From Streptomyces sp. RPT161 (GTDB lineage Bacteria > Actinomycetota > Actinomycetes > Streptomycetales > Streptomycetaceae): a DNA stretch of 64,000 bases. The stretch lies in assembly GCF_027533845.1 (NCBI RefSeq), contig NZ_JAPZVN010000012.1:112776-176775 (forward strand), written 5' to 3'. Below, piece after piece: positions 60,011-64,000 of this stretch. The notes beneath the pieces are model-generated. The model saw only the letters and a list, made by a program, of their open reading frames with translations, searched no databases and was not told where the DNA came from. Positions within the stretch are counted from its first letter, which is position 1; every line of letters begins with the position of its first letter. The position numbers and the translations under genes are program-made.

Positions 60011-60878
60011 TCAGGTGCGGCGTGCGGCCCATACCGTGCGCTCGGTGCGTACCGTCAGGTCGTCGCGGCGCAGGATGCTGTGAGGGCTGTCGGTGTCGAG
60101 TAGTTGGTCGAGAGCGGTGAGGTCTTCGGCTGCCAGCGCCTGGGCGAGGCTGCCGCGCATGCGGGTCAGGCTGCTGAGTGCGTAGCGGCCGACGGCCTCG
60201 GTGGGGGGGCGGCCCCAGGTTGACGGTGATGATGCGTTCGCCCTCGACGGTGAAGCCGGCGGCGGTCAGCTTGGGTCCCCAGTCGGCGCCGCGATGGGGC
60301 ACGTGCTCGGCATGGTGGCGGTCCAGTGCGGCGTGGCAGCGTTCTTCGAGTCCGGGACGGTTTGCTGGGGCGTCCTCGGGCAGGAAGCGCGGGAAGCCTG
60401 CCAGTTCCACGACGGCGAACAGTCCGTTGGGAGCCAGCGTGTCGTGGACTTGGCGCAGGGTGTGGTCGGGGTCGGCCATGTGGTGCATGGAGGCTGATGC
60501 CCATACCAGTTCGGGCGTGCCGAGCTCTGGCCAGGCCCCGTCGAGGTCAGCCTGAACGGTGCGCACCCGATCGGCGATACCGTCTGCCTCGGCCTTGCGT
60601 CGCAGGCGGTGCAGGTGGCTGGCCGAGGTGTCGACGGCGGTCACCTCAGTCCTGGGGAAGCGCTTGAGCAGTGCGAGGGTGCCTGCACCGGTGCCGCAGC
60701 CCAGATCCACGATGTGGCGGGGGCTGCCTTTGACGGGCAGCCACGCGGTGATGGAGGCGATGTGTTCGGCGAGCACCTCGGCGTCCAGATCAAGGATCTC
60801 CGTCTGGCCGTCGGCGTCGTGCTGTGGTTCGTGGGCCGGGTGGGCGCCGGGGCCGTGCGCCGCGTGTGGGGACGTCAT
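60011..60878 (-). pseudogene. Class I SAM-dependent methyltransferase with a +1 frameshift
   Basis: From ATG 60878 the frame encodes a standard methyltransferase: HIVDLGCGTGAGTLALLKRF (motif I), VTAVDTSASHL, ELVWASASMHHMADPD and a C-terminal GERIITVNLGPP. At 60203-60209 there is a run of seven G (C on the coding strand). As written, the frame then runs through nonsense-like Pro/Arg/His codons to 59943. Removing one base restores PPTEAVGRYALSSLTRM and later TERTVWAARRT, ending at 60011, a normal 288-aa protein. The interval is 868 nt, one more than a multiple of three. It is either a real mutation, a slippage-prone tract, or a sequencing error. Confidence 0.85.
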
Positions 60879-61014
60879 GGCGCCCACGCTAAGAGGGGTC
60901 ATGAGCATGCGAACAGGTCGTTTTCCGGAAGAGCAAGATGGTGGGCGCTTGGCCTGCCGACCGCGCAAGCACCTGGTGGATTTCGCAAGGAGGAGCCATA
61001 CGGCGGGGCTGGGG

Positions 61015-61611
61015 TCAACGCGACAGGCTGTTTGCGTCCCCGGTGCTGTCGTCGTTGCGTTGGTGGCCGCGGCGGGCGTCGCGGTCGAAGATGCCCAGGA
61101 TTTCGCATGGCCCGCCTTCGGTGCCGATGGCGTGCGGGAGCATCGTGGGGAACTCAGCCGCTTGGTTGGTCTCCACGCGGAAGCGCCGGTTGCCCAGTAG
61201 CAGGACGGCGGTTCCGGAGAGGACGACGAGCCATTCGCGGCCCGGGTGGGCGCGCATGCGTGAGGGGCTGTCGGGCGGTGGGTTCGTCATACGCTGGCGC
61301 ACGACGGTCATGCCCGGGTCCGCCCGGATGGGCCAGCGCATCAGCTGGTGGGCGGCGTCGATCATCGGGCTGGAGATGACGTCGTCCGTGGCCGTCTCGA
61401 CCAGTTGGTCGAGCGTGGTGTCCAGGGCGCGGGCGAGGGCGACGAGCTGGTCCAGAGCGAGGCGGCGCTGACCGGTCTCGATCCGGCTGAGCGTGGACGG
61501 GCTGAGCCGGGCGCGGGTGGCCAGCTCGTCCAGGGACCATCCCTGCGCCACGCGCAGAGCACGGATCCGTTTGCGTACCAGGCTGTCGAGACCTCCAGGG
61601 TCTTGCGTCAT
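61015..61611 (-). CDS. XRE-cupin transcriptional regulator
   Basis: 198 aa from ATG 61611. Residues ~8-70 form the helix-turn-helix (LVRKRIRALRVAQGWSLDEL, LSPSTLSRIETGQRRL). Residues ~105-180 are a cupin beta-barrel (HPGREWLVVLSGTAVLLLGN, LPHAIGTEGGPCEILGI) that would bind a small ligand. It is 136 nt upstream of the methyltransferase on the same strand and probably regulates it. Confidence 0.88.
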   Translation of the reverse strand: MTQDPGGLDSLVRKRIRALRVAQGWSLDELATRARLSPSTLSRIETGQRRLALDQLVALARALDTTLDQLVETATDDVISSPMIDAAHQLMRWPIRADPGMTVVRQRMTNPPPDSPSRMRAHPGREWLVVLSGTAVLLLGNRRFRVETNQAAEFPTMLPHAIGTEGGPCEILGIFDRDARRGHQRNDDSTGDANSLSR

Positions 61612-61647
61612 GGGCAAAACCTTATGCCGCACACGCAAAGGTGCGTG

Positions 61648-62010
61648 CTACGGGGTGCCGTGGCCGTCGAGGAAGCGATGTAGCACAGCGGCCTCTGCAC
61701 GGAGCTGCGCGACTCGGTCAGCGTGAGCGGGTGCGGTCAACTGCGCTGCGGCTTCGAGTCGTTCGGTGGCCTCGGCTCGCACGATATCCGCCACGTTGCA
61801 CTCGCTCAGCTCACGTCGCGCTGCCTCGGTGGCGCCGACACCGACCGGTGACTGTTCGAGGGCCAGGCCCCGCGTCTCGGCTTCGTCCACCGGCACCGCC
61901 TCCGCGTTGTCCAGTGCGGCGAGCGTTGAGCGCAGTGCGCTCACGGCGGCCTTGTCGCGGGCGCGCATCGCTTCCGGGAGGGCTTGACGCATACGAACAC
62001 GTAGGGACAT
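61648..62010 (-). CDS. GatB/YqeY-like domain protein
   Basis: 120 aa from ATG 62010, with AAGGTCC upstream. MRQALPEAMRARDKAAVSALRSTLAALDNAEAV is the helical YqeY start, continuing with a long helical region. YqeY proteins resemble the tRNA-binding tail of GatB; the role is unclear. This copy is shorter than the usual ~150 aa. Stands 36 nt upstream of the XRE-cupin gene. Confidence 0.78.
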   Translation of the reverse strand: MSLRVRMRQALPEAMRARDKAAVSALRSTLAALDNAEAVPVDEAETRGLALEQSPVGVGATEAARRELSECNVADIVRAEATERLEAAAQLTAPAHADRVAQLRAEAAVLHRFLDGHGTP

Positions 62011-62245
62011 GCCGGGACCTTATGGTCGTGGTCTTGGTCCCCACAACGGGATATCCAAGCTGATCTCGGCCGTTCGCGAGGACGCGGACCGTGGGGGTGA
62101 ATACGACGCCGACCAGCCCTGTCGATGCCTGATGTCGCGTCAGAGGAGTCGGCATTGGGTCAGCATGAGTCCGGTAGAACCCGGGGAACGCTGCCCGACC
62201 ACGCGACTGGCTGTAAGATGTGGAAACGGCCCTTGACCTGCAAAA

Positions 62246-62266
62246 AGGCAGGCAGGGAGCCTGCCT
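62246..62266 (+). promoter_or_regulatory. Hairpin in the panD 5' leader
   Basis: AGGCAGGC, loop AGGGA, GCCTGCCT form an 8-bp stem ending 2 nt before the AGGAG ribosome binding site (62269-62273) of panD. It could affect translation initiation. TAAGAT at 62214-62219 is a possible -10 box upstream. Confidence 0.5.
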
Positions 62267-62280
62267 GTAGGAGTGCACCG

Positions 62281-62700
62281 ATGTTGCGTACCATGTTCAA
62301 GTCCAAGATCCACCGTGCCACGGTGACCGAAGCCGACCTGCACTACGTGGGATCGGTGACGGTCGACGCCGAGCTGATGGAGGCCGCCGACCTGCTGCCG
62401 GGCGAGCTGGTCCACATTGTCGACATCACCAACGGTTCCCGGCTTGAGACCTACGTCATCGAGGGCGAGCGGGGCTCCGGCGTCATCGGCATCAACGGTG
62501 CGGCGGCGCATCTGGTGAACCCCGGCGACCTGGTCATCCTGATCAGCTACGCGCAGGTGGACGACGCCGAGGCCAGGACGCTGCGGCCGCGCGTGGTGCA
62601 CGTGGACGAGCGCAACCGCATCGTGGAACTGGGCGCCGACCCCTCTGCCCCGGTGCCGGGCGGCGACACCGCACGCAGCCCCCGGGCCCTGGCACGCTGA
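62281..62700 (+). CDS. panD: Aspartate 1-decarboxylase
   Basis: 139 aa from ATG 62281, with AGGAG upstream. The proenzyme self-cleaves between Gly24 and Ser25 (HYVGSVTVD) to make the pyruvoyl cofactor. Lys9 in [16 protein letters not shown], Arg54-type SRLETYVI and NGAAAHL active-site segments are present. It makes beta-alanine for pantothenate and CoA synthesis. The C-terminal ~20 residues are a variable extension. No panB or panC is adjacent. Confidence 0.96.
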   Translation: MLRTMFKSKIHRATVTEADLHYVGSVTVDAELMEAADLLPGELVHIVDITNGSRLETYVIEGERGSGVIGINGAAAHLVNPGDLVILISYAQVDDAEARTLRPRVVHVDERNRIVELGADPSAPVPGGDTARSPRALAR

Positions 62701-62713
62701 GCGGGGTTCAGGG

Positions 62714-62737
62714 GTTCCGGGGACTTGTCCCAGGAAC
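62714..62737 (+). terminator. Terminator after panD
   Basis: GTTCC-G-GGGAC, loop TT, GTCCC-A-GGAAC pairs over 10 bp with one mismatch, 14 nt after the stop codon. It also faces the convergent grpE end. Confidence 0.6.
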
Positions 62738-62797
62738 GTCATCCCGCCGCGAGGGCAGGCAACCCGCACGGCGGATGCATGCGGTGCCGAACCAACC

Positions 62798-63367
62798 TCA
62801 GCCAGGCTCCGACGGTGCCGCCACGATCACCAACGCCGGGCTCAGCAGCTGATCGCCCAGCCGGTACCCAGGCCGCACCACCTGCGCGCAGGTCGGACGG
62901 TCGACGTCGGCAGAGCGGGACTGCGACAGCGCCTCATGCACGGTGGGATCGAACGCCTCCCCGGGCTCGCCGAACGACCGCAGGCCGAGCGCGGCCAGAT
63001 GCGTCTCCAACGCGTCGCTGACCGCGACGAACCCGTCGGTCATGTCGCCGTGACGCCGCACCTGCGTCACGGTGTCCAGCACCGGCAGCAACTCGCGCAC
63101 CACGTTGGCGACCGCGATCTCGCGCACCGCCAGCCGGTCGCGCCGCACCCGCTTGCGGTAGTTGTCGTACTCCGCCTTCACCCGCTGCAAGTCCGCGGTG
63201 CGCTCGGCCAGTTGGGCGCCGAGCTGGCCGGGTCCGGTCTCCGTCGCCGTGCTGGACGGGGGCCGCAGGCGCAGCACCGGGTCGGTCGGGTGGGCGCGCG
63301 GGTCGTACGGGGCGGACACCGGTACCGGTAGCCGCGTCCCGGGCGGGGAGCCGGTGGGGTGGGTCAT
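62798..63367 (-). CDS. grpE: GrpE nucleotide exchange factor
   Basis: 189 aa, ATG 63367 overlapping the dnaK stop by ATGA. Residues ~1-50 are a Pro-rich variable tail. [17 protein letters not shown] starts the long dimerisation helix, [12 protein letters not shown] follows, and the C-terminal beta domain holds [14 protein letters not shown] and [21 protein letters not shown]. GrpE promotes ADP release from DnaK. The gene order here is dnaK-grpE, as in streptomycete dnaK operons. dnaJ is not seen downstream, where panD is convergent, so this may be a second dnaK locus. Confidence 0.95.
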   Translation of the reverse strand: MTHPTGSPPGTRLPVPVSAPYDPRAHPTDPVLRLRPPSSTATETGPGQLGAQLAERTADLQRVKAEYDNYRKRVRRDRLAVREIAVANVVRELLPVLDTVTQVRRHGDMTDGFVAVSDALETHLAALGLRSFGEPGEAFDPTVHEALSQSRSADVDRPTCAQVVRPGYRLGDQLLSPALVIVAAPSEPG

Positions 63368-64000
63368 CCGGTGCCTCCCTTGGGCTTGTCCTCGTCGACG
63401 ATCTCGGCGTCCACTACCTCGTCCTCCGGTTTGCCGCCGGATTCGCCCGAGGTGGCGGAGGCGCCGGTGTCGCCGCCGGTGGTGGCTCCGGTGCCCTCGC
63501 CCGCCGCGGCGTACATCGCCTGGCCCAGCTTCTGGCTGGTGGTGGCCAGCTTCTCGGTGGCGGTGCGGATCTCGGCGATGTCCTCGCCCTTGAGCTTCTC
63601 CTTCAGCTCGCCGACGGCGGTCTCGACCTCGGTCTTGACCTCGCCCGGGACCTTGTCCTCGTTGTCCTTGAGGAACTTCTCGGTCTGGTAGACGAGCTGC
63701 TCGGCCTGGTTGCGGGTCTCGGCCGCCTCGCGGCGCTTGTGGTCCTCCTCCGCGTACTGCTCGGCCTCGCGCATCATGCGGTCGATGTCGTCCTTCGGCA
63801 GCGCGGAGCCACCGGTGACCGTCATCCGCTGTTCGCGCCCCGTCCCCAGGTCCTTGGCGGAGACGTGCATGATGCCGTTGGCGTCGATGTCGAAGGTCAC
63901 CTCGATCTGCGGTACGCCGCGCGGCGCCGGGGGCAGACCGGTCAGCTCGAACATGCCGAGCTTCTTGTTATACGCGGCGATCTCGCGCTCACCCTGGAAT
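63364..64000 (-). CDS. dnaK: Chaperone DnaK, C-terminal part (5' end outside window)
   Basis: About 212 codons are visible. [36 protein letters not shown] is the substrate-binding beta domain, followed by the helical lid ([20 protein letters not shown]) and a Gly/Thr/Ser-rich linker ending with [17 protein letters not shown], the acidic C-terminal tail that binds co-chaperones. The reading frame is intact to the right edge. Confidence 0.96.
   Translation of the reverse strand, partial: FQGEREIAAYNKKLGMFELTGLPPAPRGVPQIEVTFDIDANGIMHVSAKDLGTGREQRMTVTGGSALPKDDIDRMMREAEQYAEEDHKRREAAETRNQAEQLVYQTEKFLKDNEDKVPGEVKTEVETAVGELKEKLKGEDIAEIRTATEKLATTSQKLGQAMYAAAGEGTGATTGGDTGASATSGESGGKPEDEVVDAEIVDEDKPKGGTG

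Overview
The window is high-GC DNA with strongly GC-biased third codon positions, GTG and TTG starts, short-gap and overlapping operons, and rare TTA leucine codons confined to a few regulated genes. Together with the gene content (PucR and gamma-butyrolactone-receptor-like regulators, L,D-transpeptidase lipoprotein, many secreted proteins) this points to a Streptomyces-like actinomycete chromosome, in an accessory, catabolism- and secondary-metabolism-rich stretch. No rRNA, tRNA, insertion sequence or CRISPR array was seen.

Layout. 1-2.1 kb (minus strand): the left edge of a bacteriocin-type RiPP export locus, with a double-glycine leader peptide whose core has no cysteine, a strong hairpin, an NHLM-type HlyD adaptor and a C39 peptidase/ABC exporter that runs off the window. 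2.5-7.6 kb: PadR regulator plus acyl-CoA dehydrogenase behind a perfect palindrome, a small protein, then an acyltransferase-3 and SGNH hydrolase pair. 7.6-11 kb: ferredoxin and ferredoxin reductase divergent from a butyrolactone-receptor-like TetR gene, and an SDR with a TTA codon. 11.6-20.2 kb: secreted M14 carboxypeptidase (TTA codon), a four-copy repeat, secreted protein, PucR regulator, DUF4232 lipoprotein, class II glutamine amidotransferase, L,D-transpeptidase, and a P450-ferredoxin pair.

22.4-25.7 kb: a two-gene conflict system. A 127-aa EACC1-type protein, started by TTG, overlaps a 961-aa caspase-fold protease (His89/Cys140) with a long helical C-terminal region. This is the strongest immunity/cell-death candidate in the window.

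29.4-43 kb: a choline/glycine betaine to glycine catabolic island: choline dehydrogenase, Rieske betaine demethylase with Rieske ferredoxin, dimethylglycine-oxidase-like enzyme, heterotetrameric sarcosine oxidase (soxB-D-A-G), an APC permease and an IclR regulator. Two copies of TTGCG-N5-CGCAA, one between betA and iclR and one upstream of the Rieske ferredoxin, look like IclR operators for the whole island. No betaine aldehyde dehydrogenase is present.

43.3-46.6 kb: ImmA/IrrE-type protease, MAB_1171c-type membrane protein, aldo/keto reductase and an XRE regulator.

46.7-59.8 kb: a compact biosynthetic cluster. Minus-strand genes encode a DegT aminotransferase, tautomerase, luciferase-like monooxygenase, MSOX-like amino acid oxidase, a ketosynthase with intact Cys-His-His, a ketosynthase-like partner lacking the nucleophile, acyl carrier protein, EntE-like aryl-AMP ligase and flavin reductase. 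They are flanked by a TTA-containing TPR-type regulator, a LysR regulator and an MFS exporter. The enzyme set resembles lysine-derived (hydroxy)picolinate starter formation, here joined to a two-subunit ketosynthase; the product is unknown. Two helically phased GGTCAGC arrays lie in this cluster.

60-64 kb: a SAM methyltransferase with a frameshift in a C7 tract, XRE-cupin regulator, YqeY-like protein, panD, and a grpE-dnaK pair cut by the right edge.
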